In this document: positions 11,627 through 22,144 of the stretch, in pieces
Numbering within the stretch: position 1 is the stretch's first letter
Layout: each line of letters begins with the position of its first letter
Origin: Voacanga thouarsii
Lineage: Eukaryota > Streptophyta > Magnoliopsida > Gentianales > Apocynaceae
Length of the DNA: 64,000 nt
Direction of reading: 5' to 3'
Assembly: GCA_026120185.1 (NCBI GenBank)
Contig: JANUWF010001273.1
Location: 186,001 to 250,000, forward strand
Notes under the pieces: generated by a model
The model's input: the letters and a program-made list of their open reading frames with translations, nothing else
The model's database searches: none
Told to the model about the DNA's origin: nothing
Program-made: the position numbers and the translations under genes

Positions 11627-11941
11627 AAGACCAGCAGCTTTTACTTTTGTTTCTTTGGGATTTGCATACCTTTGGTTTTTTATTTCTTTTAAAGGAGCAT
11701 GCTGCTCATAGGACTTATTTATTATTTTATTAAATATAAAGGGCATCATATGGGATAACCCCTTCTTTTCTGCAAAGAATGGTTTATATGAAAAGCATGA
11801 GTTCCATTGATTACTTGATTTACCCTTGCATGATATCCTTACATTCTCTTGTACATAGGTACATTACTATCAACTGATCATGCAACTAAGCATATTCTTT
11901 TCCCCTTGGTAGCTAACTGACCCGGAGTGAATGTGATTAAG
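11627..11941 (+). other. Spacer between acidic ORF and gag
   Basis: Non-coding, AT-rich, 315 bases. It contains a pyrimidine-rich stretch ending CCTTGGTAG around 11892-11912, a possible 3' splice site for gag. The word GCATGCTGCTCATAGG near 11696-11711 aligns with GCATGTTGCTCGTAAGG in the sister element, where it looks like a 5' splice site. Confidence 0.35.
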
Positions 11942-13060
11942 ATGGCACCAAGACGCAGAACAGTTGTGCATAGCAGAACAGTACAGGAGAGTGCATCCTC
12001 CACCCCGGACTTTGAGCAGATGCATCGTTCCACCCCCGACGTGGAAAAGCACCTGCCACGTGAGCAGGAATTGGCTTCAGAGAGGTCACGAAATGTGACC
12101 ATGGGTCAGGCTTCCGACAAGATGGCCTCGATCCTACAGAATCTGACGGAAAGAGTGGATAAGTTGTCCAGGAAACCACCGCGGGGAGAGGATGAAGCCC
12201 TGGAGCGTTTCCTGAAGTTTCAGCCTCCCACATTCTAGGGGGAGGTGGAACAGGACAAGAAAGCCGAGCAGTGGATTGAGCAAATAGAGGACATCTTCGC
12301 TACTTTGAAGTACTCAGAAGAGAGGATGGTGAAGTTTGTTGCTTTTCGGCTGAGGGGACCGTCTCGAGCATAGTGGCAGTGGGTACAGAGTGACTGGGAT
12401 AGAGAGGAGTAGGAATGGACGTGGGACGACTTTACGGAAGCCTTCCGGGTCGAGTAGATTCCTCATTGGGTGGCTGAGAAGAGGGAGGATGAATTTTAGA
12501 CCCTCAAGCAGGGAGGCATGAACGTGGCCTAATATGCATCCCGATTCATGCAGTTGTCCAAGTACTGCAAGTGCTTGGTGGATACGGAGCAGAAGCACAC
12601 CCGGCAATTCGTGAAAGGGCTTAGGCCAGAGTTGAGGAAGGCATTGGCTCCATCACCGCCTACATCGTACACCGCCACCATGGACGCAGCTTCCCGGACG
12701 AAAAATAAAGATCGGCATCGACCGGTGAGTAGTCCCTTCCAACCGAATCGTCCACCTATGAGGCCTTCAAGAAACAGGCGACCCGCGGCCTCTATGCCTT
12801 GTAGAAATCGGGGCAAGCAGCCTCGAGTGCCAGTAGCAGGACCGATGCAAGGCAGTCTGAATTGTCGGCTGTGTGGGAAGTGAGGCCACACCGAAAGAAA
12901 CTGCTGGGGTAATGGAGGTGTTAGGAGGTGCTTCAATTGCGGAGACCTTGGACACTTGAGAAACGTCTGCCCCAAACCCTTAAGGATTGAGCAGACCATG
13001 CCGGCCCAACCAATGGGAGGAAATAGAGGAGCCGCTGCTGGACCAGCCGGAGCGGGAGGC
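11942..13060 (+). pseudogene. gag: gag region of the gypsy polyprotein
   Basis: ATG at 11942 (MAPRRR, shared with the sister gag at 36021) opens a frame that continues without frameshift into pol. The capsid-like part has features of retrotrans_gag: FLKFQPPTF, QWIEQIEDIF, VKFVAFRLRG, MQLSKYCKCLVD and FVKGLRPELRKAL. Two CCHC zinc knuckles follow: CRLCGK-stop-GHTERNC around 12869-12907 and CFNCGDLGHLRNVC around 12931-12972. Seven stops interrupt it, starting at 12236, 12371, 12410, 12455, 12497, 12530 and 12881. Most fit one transition from CAG, CAA, CGA or TGG. Gag would assemble the cytoplasmic particle and bind the RNA. Confidence 0.88.
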
Positions 13061-13570
13061 CAGAAGCCTCAGGTGAAGGCCAAAGTTTTTGCCCTGAGCC
13101 GAGAGGAAGTCGGAGCGGACGCCGCCATGATTGAAGGTAACCTTTCTATCCAAGGTTGTCTTGTTAATGTTCTGATAGATCCAGGATCCACACACTCTTA
13201 TGCAACTGAAGTATGTGTATCGTATCTGGGTTGGGAAGGAAATGAGCTACCTTATACCCTAGTAGTTAGGTCCCCCTTAGGAAAGGTGGTGGAAGCAGGC
13301 AAGAAAATGGGAAGTTGTGGAGTAGAGGTAGGGAAGGAGATTCTGGAGGCTGACCTTATAATCCTGCCCATGGATGATTATGACTTGATCTTAGGCATGG
13401 ACTGGTTGTCGAAACATGGAGCTCGTGTGGACTGCAAGATTAAGACGGTGCAGTTTGTGAGACCTGAACGGGATGTAATTGAATTCAACGGCAAGCGAAC
13501 GAAGGAACTAAAACTTCTTATTGCTGGTGCTAAAGCCTGAAAGTTACTTAAGAAAGGATATACGGGATAT
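13061..13570 (+). pseudogene. Aspartic protease region of the gypsy polyprotein
   Basis: Retropepsin-like segment fused in frame after gag. The active-site motif, expected as LIDSGSTHSF, reads LIDPGSTHSY with the second residue changed to Pro (codon CCA at 13181-13183). The second typical block, DLILGMDWL, is intact around 13382-13408. The enzyme would release gag and pol products from the polyprotein. A TGA at 13538-13540 sits where Trp or Arg is expected before KLLKKGY. Between Asp and Gly the family usually has Ser or Thr, so Pro probably kills activity. Confidence 0.8.
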
Positions 13571-14530
13571 TTGGCGTACCTCCTGAACAAACCTAAGGAC
13601 CAGTGTACCTTGGAAAGTACGGAGGTAGTAAAAGACTTTTCGGATGTTTTCCCTACTGAGCTCACTTCCCTACCCCCTGAGCGGGAAGTTGAGTTCACCG
13701 TGGATCTGATTCCCGGAGCAGAACCGGTGTCAAGAAACCCCTACCGAATGGCTCCGACAGAGCTGGAAGAGTTAAAGGAGTAATTGGAGGAATTGGTAAG
13801 GCAAGGCTACATCCGGCCGAGTACGTCGCCGTGGGGAGCCTCGGTGTTGTTTATTAAGAAGAAAGACGGAACCTTGAGGCTATGCATTGACTATCGGGGA
13901 TTGAACAATCTAACGATAAAAAATAAGTACTCTCTACCCTTGATCGATGAGTTGTTTGATCAACTGTAAGGCGCCGCTTGCTTTTCGAAGTTGGACCTGC
14001 GGCAAGGATACTACCAGGTGAGGATCAAAGAAGAAAACATCCCTAAAACTGCATTCAACACGCGGTATGGCCATTACAAATTTGTAGTAATGCCGTTTGG
14101 TGTAACCAACGCACCGGCAGTATTCATGGATTTGATGCATCGCATTTTCCAACCATACCTGGATAAGTTCGTGGTTATATTCATCGATGACATTTTAATC
14201 TACTCAAAAATTCCGGAGGACCACGCGGAGCACCTAAGATTGGTCCTAGAGAAGCTGTAGGAATTCAAGCTTTACGCTAAGTTCAGTAAGTGTGAGTTTT
14301 GGCAGAGCTTGGTGTCTTTCCTTGGTCACGTGATATCCAAAGAGGGGATCAAAGTGGACCCTGCCAAGGTGGATGCCATAGCTAACTGGAAACAACCGAA
14401 AAACATTACCGAGATACGAAGTTTCCTTGGGTTAGCCGGGTACTATCGGCGTTTCATTAAAAACTTCTCTACTCTGGCTTCACCAATGACGCGACTGCTG
14501 AAGAAGGATGTCGCTTTTACTTAGAGTGAG
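13571..14530 (+). pseudogene. Reverse transcriptase domain of the gypsy polyprotein
   Basis: The classical series is visible in order: VFPTELTSLPPEREVEF linker, [60 protein letters not shown], the catalytic [10 protein letters not shown] (14180 onward), and [15 protein letters not shown] in the connection. Stops at 13781, 13967, 14258 and 14522 replace expected Gln, Gln, Gln and Trp. The catalytic Asp pair is preserved. It would copy the element RNA into cDNA inside the particle. Confidence 0.92.
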
Positions 14531-15160
14531 AAGTGCGAAAAGAGCTTCCAAAAACTTAAGAGGAGGTTGATTACAGCACCCGTGCTGAGTCTGCCTAAGG
14601 CTGATAAGCCCTATGCACTCTATACAGATGCATCCAAGAAAGGACTAGGAGCTGTGCTGATGCAAGAAGGGAAAGTCATAGCTTATGCATCTAGGAAGCT
14701 AAAGCCGCACGAAGCTAATTATCCCACGCATGACCTGGAGCTAGCAACTATAGTGTTCACCTTGAAGAAATGGCAACTTTACTTGTACGGTGCGCAATAC
14801 GAAGTTTTCACTAACCATAAGAATTTGAAGTACATCTTCATGCAAAAGGACTTGAATCTCCGGCAGCGTAGGTGGATGGAGTTCTTGGAAGAGTATAAGT
14901 GCCCTATTAATTATCATCCGGGTAAAGCAAATATGGTAGCAGACGCTCTAAGTCGGAAGGTGAAAATGGCACACTTGAGAATACAGGAGGTGTCGGCAGT
15001 CCAGAATATCCTGGAGAAAGAGGCGCAAATGCAAGAGAGAAAGATCTGCGTGAGCAACTTGACCCTGAAACCCGATCTGGACCAGGAAATTGTATCAGGT
15101 CAACAGGGCAGTGTAGAATTTCAAACTTTCAAGGAGAAAGAGATCGCAAGAGGAGGAAGC
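14531..15160 (+). pseudogene. RNase H domain of the gypsy polyprotein
   Basis: The expected blocks follow reverse transcriptase: [15 protein letters not shown] with the first Asp, [10 protein letters not shown] with the Glu, and [15 protein letters not shown] with the terminal Asp. The third acidic position, normally in TDHKSLKY, reads TNHKNLKY, an Asp-to-Asn change by one G-to-A step at 14813. That would inactivate removal of the RNA strand. No stop occurs in this segment, and the open run 14567-15496 is the longest in pol. Confidence 0.88.
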
Positions 15161-16100
15161 GATTTCTGGACCGATGAGAATGGGGTATTATACTTTCGAG
15201 ACCGGATTTGTGTACCGGACATCCAAGACTTAAGGAAGAGGATATTGGATGAAGCGCACAAGAGCAAATATACCATACATCTTGGGGAGGTAAAGATGTA
15301 CCAAGACTTGAAGAGGAAATATTGGTGGGTTGTAATGAAGAGGGATGTAGTTCAGCATGTGTTAACCTGCCTGACGTGCCAGAAGTTTAAAATGGAACAT
15401 AAGAAGTCTGCATGGTTACTGCAACCGTTATCGATTCCCGAATGGAAATGGGAAGAGGTGACCATGGACTTTGTGACTGGCCTTCCGATGACCTAGTCAC
15501 ACAAAGATGCGATCTGGGTGGTAGTGGACCGATTGACCAAGACAGCGCACTTCATACCGGTAAACGTAAGAGACTCGATGGAAAAGTTGGCTCAGACATA
15601 TACCCGAGAAATTGTAAGGTTGCATGTTGTACCGTCGAGCATTGTGTCGGATAGGGACCCTAGATTCACTTCAAGGATCTGAGGTAAGTTGTAGGAGTCC
15701 TTGGGCACGACCCTGAAATTCAGCACCTCTGCCCATCCGCAGACAGACGGTCAATCCGAAAGAGTCATTTAGATACTGGAAGACATGCTCCAAGCATGTA
15801 TCTTGGACTTTGGAGATAAGTGCATTGAGTCTTTATCGCATGCGGAGTTAGCATATAACAACAGCTACCAGGCGTCGATCGGAATAGCGCCGTACGAAGC
15901 ATTGTATGGGCGAAAATGCCAAGTACCGATATACTGGGGATGGACAGAAGAGGGGAATGTTAAGAAGACTGGTGAAGTATGCATTCAGGAGATGACGGAC
16001 AAAGTCAAGGTAATTCGAGAAAGACTAAGAGCAGCGCAAAGCAGATAGAAAAGCTATACAGACTCTAGGAGAAGAGAACTGGAGTTCCAAGTAGGTGACA
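15161..16100 (+). pseudogene. Integrase domain of the gypsy polyprotein
   Basis: The H2C2 zinc-binding part ends in [13 protein letters not shown]. The core carries the DDE residues in [19 protein letters not shown] and HPQTDGQSERV, all retained. Stops start at 15494, 15680, 15692, 15770 and 16046. The expected residues from the family pattern (Gln, Trp, Gln, Gln, Gln) are each one transition away. It would insert the cDNA with a 5-base target duplication, matching the observed ccaac. Confidence 0.88.
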
Positions 16101-16522
16101 GTACATTCTTGGAGTTGACTCCTAGTAGAGGAATCCTGAAACATCCGAGAGGAGGGAAGTTGAGTCCTAGGCATTTGGGACCATTCCCGATATTGGAGAA
16201 AATTGGACCGGCTGCCTACCGATTGGATCTACCTGATGGTCTAACCGGGATGCATGATGTATTCCATGTCTCTCAGTTAAAGAAGTACAACCCCGATCCG
16301 AGTCATGTACTCAATGAAGAACCATTGGAGTTGCAACCAAATTTGAGTTATGTGGAGAGACCCGTCAAGATCTTGGAGCGGAGTATTAAGACGCTTCGAA
16401 ACAAGTAGATACACATGGTGAAGATACTTTGGGATCATCATGGAGCACAAGATGCAATGTGGGAAACGGAAGAATGGTTAAGACGGAAGTATCCGGATAT
16501 GTTCGAAGGATATGAAATCTGA
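16101..16522 (+). pseudogene. Integrase C-terminus and chromodomain of the gypsy polyprotein
   Basis: GKLSPRHLGPFPILEKIG and DVFHVSQLKKYNPDPSHVL are the chromovirus integrase tail. The chromodomain follows: VERPVKILERSIKTLRNK, stop at 16406, then VKILWDHHG and MWETEEWLRRKYPDMF. This module targets heterochromatic marks in related elements. The frame ends at TGA 16520-16522. From ATG 11942 gag-pol is 1526 codons in a single uninterrupted phase. Confidence 0.88.
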
Positions 16523-16543
16523 ATTTCGGGACGAATTTCTCTT

Positions 16544-16556
16544 AAGGGGGAGAGGA
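16544..16556 (+). other. Polypurine tract
   Basis: AAGGGGGAGAGGA abuts the 3' LTR start TGTAATACC at 16557. It would prime plus-strand cDNA synthesis. The preceding ATTTCGGGACGAATTTCT is the usual chromovirus text before the tract. Confidence 0.9.
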
Positions 16557-19500
16557 TGTAATACCCCGCCCAAAACCACCTTTGACTATGGGGAAAAGTC
16601 ATGCATTGCATAGCATTTTACATTTTATGTGGTAGCTTAGAATTATTTTATTTGCATCGATGCATGTGAATTTTTCCGTTACTCTTGCATTTGAACTAAT
16701 TGAAGTGAAATAGTTGTGTTGTTAAAGATTTGGATAAGGGAGGTTTGGTCGAAGTTTTGGAAGAATGAGTATTGGGCCGGTAAGAACCTCTTGTAGGGAA
16801 AATTAGTATTGGAATTGATTTGGAATAGCGGGGAGGATGGTGATTTTTCCCATGGTGACCCGAGTTCGAAACCTATCTCTTGTGAATCCTAGTTTCTCTT
16901 CTTGAAGATTCGTTTCCTTAGAGTTTCCATGTCTTGGCCGAAAAAGATATAGCAAACCTAGAGAAATTTTGGTATCATTATTCCAAGGAAATGAGTCTCT
17001 ATATTTATTTCCTAAATTCAAGGACCTTGATATGAATAAAGTTCACATTTAATTTTCAGCTTTCATTCCTTAGGATTTTCAAAAAGGGAAAAAAAACCCT
17101 AGCTAATAAATAAAATTCCAGCTTGATTTTAGCTCAATGGATGTTACCATGGATTGTTGGAATTAAAGAGTCATTTTTCTAGTAGGAAACCTTGTTGATT
17201 TTAACCTTAGAATGTTAGCTAAAAATCTGGAAAAATTTCCAGTAAGTGCTACTACTTCTTGGAGGGACTTTAGCTCAACTCAAACTCTTCCAAAGCTAGG
17301 AAATCTTATCCTAAATCCCTTAGCAAATCAGACTTTTATTTCAACCCTAATTCAACTAGGATTTTCTTCCTTATCCTAGCAGAATTTCGGCAGCTTTGTG
17401 ACAACACAAGCTGTCCGAAATTCCAGCACTCCTTAAGTGCAATCCAACTCTCCAAACCCTAGCTCAAAACACCTAAATACTCCTCATCAATTTAGATTAT
17501 CTTAGCTGCACAAAACCAGAATTTTATCTGCACAAAACTACAGAAATTTACCCAGCTTAGGAACCAGAATTTTCGACAGCTTTGTACACAAAATTTCGGC
17601 CAGCTTTTGTACTCCTATTCCAACCGAAATTCTGCACACACAACCCACCGAAAAATCCCAGCTGATCAAGCCAATTTCTACGCCTAAAACCCTCATTGTT
17701 TCTCTGGAAATTTCGACAGAACTATAGCAAAAACAGTCCAGAAATTCTTCCTCTTCTATTCAGAAATTTCGCACAGCATATAAGGCCATCTTGCACAGAA
17801 TTTTAGTCTCCAAAGCCTTCTCAAACTCTTCCTTGTTTGGCCCAAAATTCTGAACACAATCTGCCCTTCTCTTGACCAATATTTCGGCCAGCACAAGGGA
17901 GCAAATTGCAGATTAATTTCTTCCCTTAAACTCACCTAAATTCGGCAGCAAGGAGAGACATCACAAGCTGCAATTTTCGCCCTTGCTGTCCAAGAAGCCT
18001 AAAGCCATTAGGAGTCTTTCTAAACACCATCATCTAACCCTAAACCAATCTTCTCTAAACCTAAATCATAGTAGCTGTCTAACCTCTCCACTCTACACGA
18101 AAATTCCAGCAAATTCTCTCTGCAAATTTTCGAAAAACTCAAGAACTAATCTAAGTAAAAATCGAACACATTTTAAGGTAAGAAAAAATCCTCTCAACCT
18201 CTTGATGCCATTTTCTCTAATGATTCTTTTATCCTTCTTCTTCCCTTAAATCACGCCCTATAGAGGCTGATTTCATCTTCTTCATTAATTTTTGGTCAAG
18301 AGGAGCAAAGGAGGTAGCTTTTCTCTTCTTCTCAAGCGAATTTGGGACGATCACCATAGGAGAATCGAGACCTCATTACCCGGTTGTTGCAAGGTAAGGG
18401 AATACCCACCCTTGATGCCGAAAGTAAGATTTAATGATGTCTATTAGTTGGATGAACATATGGTCATGGTATATGGTCTTTGGGGATTGGATAGTTTACT
18501 TGGAATTAAATAGGGGATTGCGAATTGTTGTGAAAATAAATGAGATTAGAGCATGTTTGAATTAATTGAGACCCTAATCATGATATTATATGGTTTTAGA
18601 TCAGGAGGATAATTGAGCAAAGCAAGCAGTGACTTTATCTGGTTTATCCGAGGAGGATCAAGTAAGTCCTTGCATTAACTCTTTTGTTAAATGTTGTGAT
18701 GGCAAGTCTCTGTTGTGAAGCTTTGTAAAGCTACTGTTGAACTATGTTTGCTTGGGTTGTAAACGTGGATATTTACTCTTTAAACGGTTTTGTCAAACTA
18801 ACGATTTTCTCAAGAAAATTATTCTTTTCCTTAAACTTCTAGAAACCACTTTTAAAGAAAACCATGTTTTACAAAGCCAAGGTTTGGAAATATTGTGAAT
18901 CAGGAATTGACGGATATGTTCGTTGAGTACTCAATAAGGGTAGGCTAACAATACTAGTCTTGGAAGGCTAGAGGGAGTCTTTTGGCAGGAGGCCACCTCC
19001 AGAAGATGAACTCTGCTTGAAAAGGCGATAGTGTTAGTTGGTCAGGCCTGTCCGAGCTAGCATTTGTACCTGGTATGGTATTATTTATATTCCCGGCATG
19101 GACACCCGGATGGTTTTGTTGGGAGTAGAGATGGAGGAGTATCTCACCCGGTGAGGTGTACACTCACCTTGATCTGAACGCCCAACGTGTGGTAATTTGG
19201 TCTGGACAAGGTGCACAAAGTGTGGTGCCTTAGCCATTTTGCTCTCATGGAGCCCAATGTGTGATGACATGACTATTTATTCGAGTGGACGATTTATTTT
19301 GTACAAAGTGTGACAATGAGGAAAACTCATTCTTTGCGAAAGAGAAATTATTTATGACTTGCCAAATATTTCTACAAATGTTTTACACTTTGCATACACA
19401 TACCATTTAAAACACCTTGTGCACACACAGGACTTACTGAGATTTATTCTCACACTATTTTACATCATGTTTTCAGGAGATAGATTGTGCTGAGTCAGCG

Positions 19501-19760
19501 GGTGTTTGATAGTAGAGGCTTTTGCTATTTTTCCTATGCTGTTCTAGGAGACTTTTATTGTTTACACTTCTGAACAATATTTATTTTATTTCATTTTGCT
19601 CCAAGTTGAGCCTGATGTAATAAGAGTATTTCTGTATTTATCTAAGTTGATTCCTTTGGAGATTGCCTTTATATTTTATACCTCGTTCTAAAGACCGCTT
19701 GTCCTACGGGACGGGGCAACATCCCCGCTCTTTTAGGGTACGTAGTCTTGGGGTGTTACA
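16557..19760 (+). repeat. 3' LTR of the full-length gypsy element
   Basis: Collinear with 7532-10737 over its whole length with scattered substitutions and few 1-3 base indels. It ends TTGGGGTGTTACA followed by the target duplication ccaac. The hairpin word reads GGGGCAACATCCCC here (19713-19726), so the loop changed while the stem stayed. Confidence 0.93.
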
Positions 19761-21713
19761 CCAACTCTATCATAAACACATATTCATTCGTGCTTCAATT
19801 TCAACTCATCACAACAACACATGCTTAAACCACAATCATAGCCCATCTCCTTCTAATATCATCCTAGAGATATGAATCTAGAGTCTAAAAAGAGGGTTGA
19901 AGGGACTTACTTGATTGATGAGTGCCTTGACGGAGTTTCAAATGGATCTCAACTCCTAGATGACTAGATTCGTCCAAGAGAGCTGAAGAAAGCATGGCCT
20001 TTGTTGAAGAGATCATTCGGCCAAGAGAGAGAGGGTATTCGACCAATAGAGAGAGAAAGAGAGAGAAAAAGAAAAGAAGAAAGTCCATTAGCATGATTAT
20101 ACACATATACATTCATTAGAGATTGAAGATTAGAGGAGAAAAAGTTGATTGAACAAACTTATCTTGAAGGTGTTCTTGAGCCTTCACAAAAAATATTAAT
20201 TTTTAATCCAAAAGAGAGAGTTGAATTTTGGAGTTTGATGTTAAAAATGGTATGGATGGAATCACGGCGGTGAGTAGATGAATTTTGGAATTTTTTTGAA
20301 GAAGTTTGAAGTGGTTTGGAGAGGTATTAGGCGAGAGAAATGAGTAGGTGTTCTTGGTGTTCTATGTGTGCTTGAAGGTTGAAGAGAATGGAGGGATTTT
20401 GGTTTGAAGCTACCGAAATTCTGTGTGTGTGCGGTGGCCAAATTGTTTATGTAGTTTAGGTAGATGATTTTTCTGGTTTGAAAGGAAAAGGAAAGGCTGG
20501 TTGTTGAAATCCTAAAAGAATATTTTTGGGAATCAAATTTGGAAACAAAATATAGCAAGAGTATCTTTAATCAATGGAGAGCTTTTTGGAGCTGCTATGA
20601 CCGACTGCTGTTCAGTGTTTTGGCTGGATGAAAGCTGGTTGAAGAAGGTTAATGGTGGCTGAAAAGAAGGAGTGTAATGGTGAAGGAAAGGTCTGGTCAT
20701 TTAAGGGCCATTTTATGGAAGTTTTCTAAATTAGGATTGCTGGAATTTTAGTATCCAATCAAGGCATGATTGCAGTAATTTGTTGGAGATATTTTAGGGC
20801 AGCCATGACTAATTTTCGTGCAGAAGGTTGGGGAAGACAATGGAGTTCTATTCATGGCTATTCAAGGGAGGTTTGGGCAGAAAAAGGATGAAGTTTCGGC
20901 CAGGGCTGGAATAGGAAACAAAGTTGGAAAATTCCTGCACAGAATTTGGCCATTGCTGGAATTTTTTTGGGCAGCTTTTGCTACCATTTTCCAGCCAGGT
21001 TGTAGAGAGTTTGAAGGGGCATTCAGAGGTCTTTCAAGGCTGGTTTCTAGACTTCTTCATGGAGGAAAAACGTGGCTACGGAACTGGGAGAAAACTGGAA
21101 GGAAACAGCTTGGTTTAAGACCACCTAAGCTGCAATTTTGCCCAGAAATTTTTCTGGTTTTGCACAGCATTTGTCCAGTCTGAAAATGGCCAGAAAATTT
21201 CAGATTTCGAACTGATTAGAAGGGCCATTTTCTGGCAGCATTTGGGAGGGAATAATGGCTGAGAATTTTGACACTTTGCGTGCACAAGAAGCTGGAAAAA
21301 TTTCAGATCATTACAAGAAAGAAAATGAACCTAGCTAGAATGAAGTTTTGAAAGTTCACTAGGGAAATTAAGTCTCTTGGAACCTTCCCCATCTCTTCCA
21401 CATTTTCAGTCCATAAGATATCTTTCACTAAGACATTTTGAACCTTCAAGGCCACAACACTTTACTGAAATTTCTGGAATGAAATTGGCTAGAACAAATT
21501 TGTCCAATCTAACGAGTTGAGAATTAGGAAAAATTAAAGATCAAGAAGAAATGAATTCCCTTAGGAATTTTTGTAGGGCACAAGAATAGGATTAGGATAC
21601 TCCTATCATGTCTCCTCTAAAAAAACACCTCTACTCTATTCTAAAGCACCTAAGGCTGAAAATACCACATTCCCAAGCAAAAATAAAATTTAATCATGCT
21701 AAACCTCCAATGA

Positions 21714-21769
21714 TGAAATTTAAACCCAAGACCTCAAGAATTAATTCCAATGGTCTAACCACTACACCA
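21714..21769 (-). promoter_or_regulatory. tRNA-like A-box/B-box module in LTR, copy 2
   Basis: Minus-strand A-box TGGTGTAGTGG (complement of 21759-21769) fits the consensus. The B-box position reads GTTTAAATTTC (complement of 21714-21724), which is worn. Spacing is 34 bases. It lies in the outer solo LTR, at the same place relative to the LTR end as in copies 1, 3 and 4. Confidence 0.4.
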
Positions 21770-22144
21770 CAACAACTCTTGTTCTTATTTTCTCTCAAAA
21801 AATATTTTTCCTATTTAATCCTCAGGCTATCTCCCTATTTCCACCTCAGGCAAAAATTACTATTTTGCCCTTCTTACTCAATAAACATAATCAAGCCCTC
21901 GAGACTATAACACACAAATCTAAAGCACATACAATCATATAAAAATATATTTAAACATGCAATAAAATATGATATGCATCCCAACCCCTTTACTCTAAGG
22001 TTGGTTTCGACTGGGGTTTCACAAATTGCATTTTAACACTGTGTCCAAAGCAAGGACGAGGCATTTTGGATGTAGAGTTTTATTTCCAAAACTTTTTTGT
22101 TCACAAATCCTGCACAAGGAAGACTTATACCACATGGTTAGTTA

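Larger units (their letters stand above)
7532..19760 (+). mobile_element. Full-length chromodomain Ty3/gypsy retrotransposon (Tekay/Del-like)
   Basis: Structurally complete element of 12,229 bases: LTRs at 7532-10737 and 16557-19760 (3206 and 3204 bases, both TGTAATA...TGTTACA), perfect target duplication ccaac (7527-7531 and 19761-19765), initiator-Met primer site, polypurine tract, and gag-pol in one frame ordered gag, protease, reverse transcriptase, RNase H, integrase, chromodomain. An additional acidic ORF precedes gag. LTR length and the C-terminal chromodomain point to the Tekay/Del group of chromoviruses. The LTRs are nearly collinear with scattered, mostly transition differences. It is nested in the outer solo LTR, in the opposite orientation to nearly everything else in the window. 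Eighteen stop codons in gag-pol make it non-autonomous. Confidence 0.95.
1194..22023 (-). mobile_element. Solo LTR of a long-LTR gypsy family (outer, interrupted twice)
   Basis: The termini are TATAACACCC at 1194 (a G-to-A change from the family's TGTAACACCC) and GGGTTTCACA ending at 22023. They are flanked by aattg at 1189-1193 and 22024-22028. Subtracting the nested solo LTR and the nested full element, each with its target duplication, leaves about 4.38 kb. That agrees with 4.2 kb for the sister solo LTR and about 4.5 kb for the LTR of the element at 28963-39176. No internal gypsy sequence of this family remains, so the copy is a solo LTR from LTR-LTR recombination. It landed in the 3' part of the SIRE-like copia. 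Own segments are 1194-1691, 5913-7531 and 19766-22023. Confidence 0.88.
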
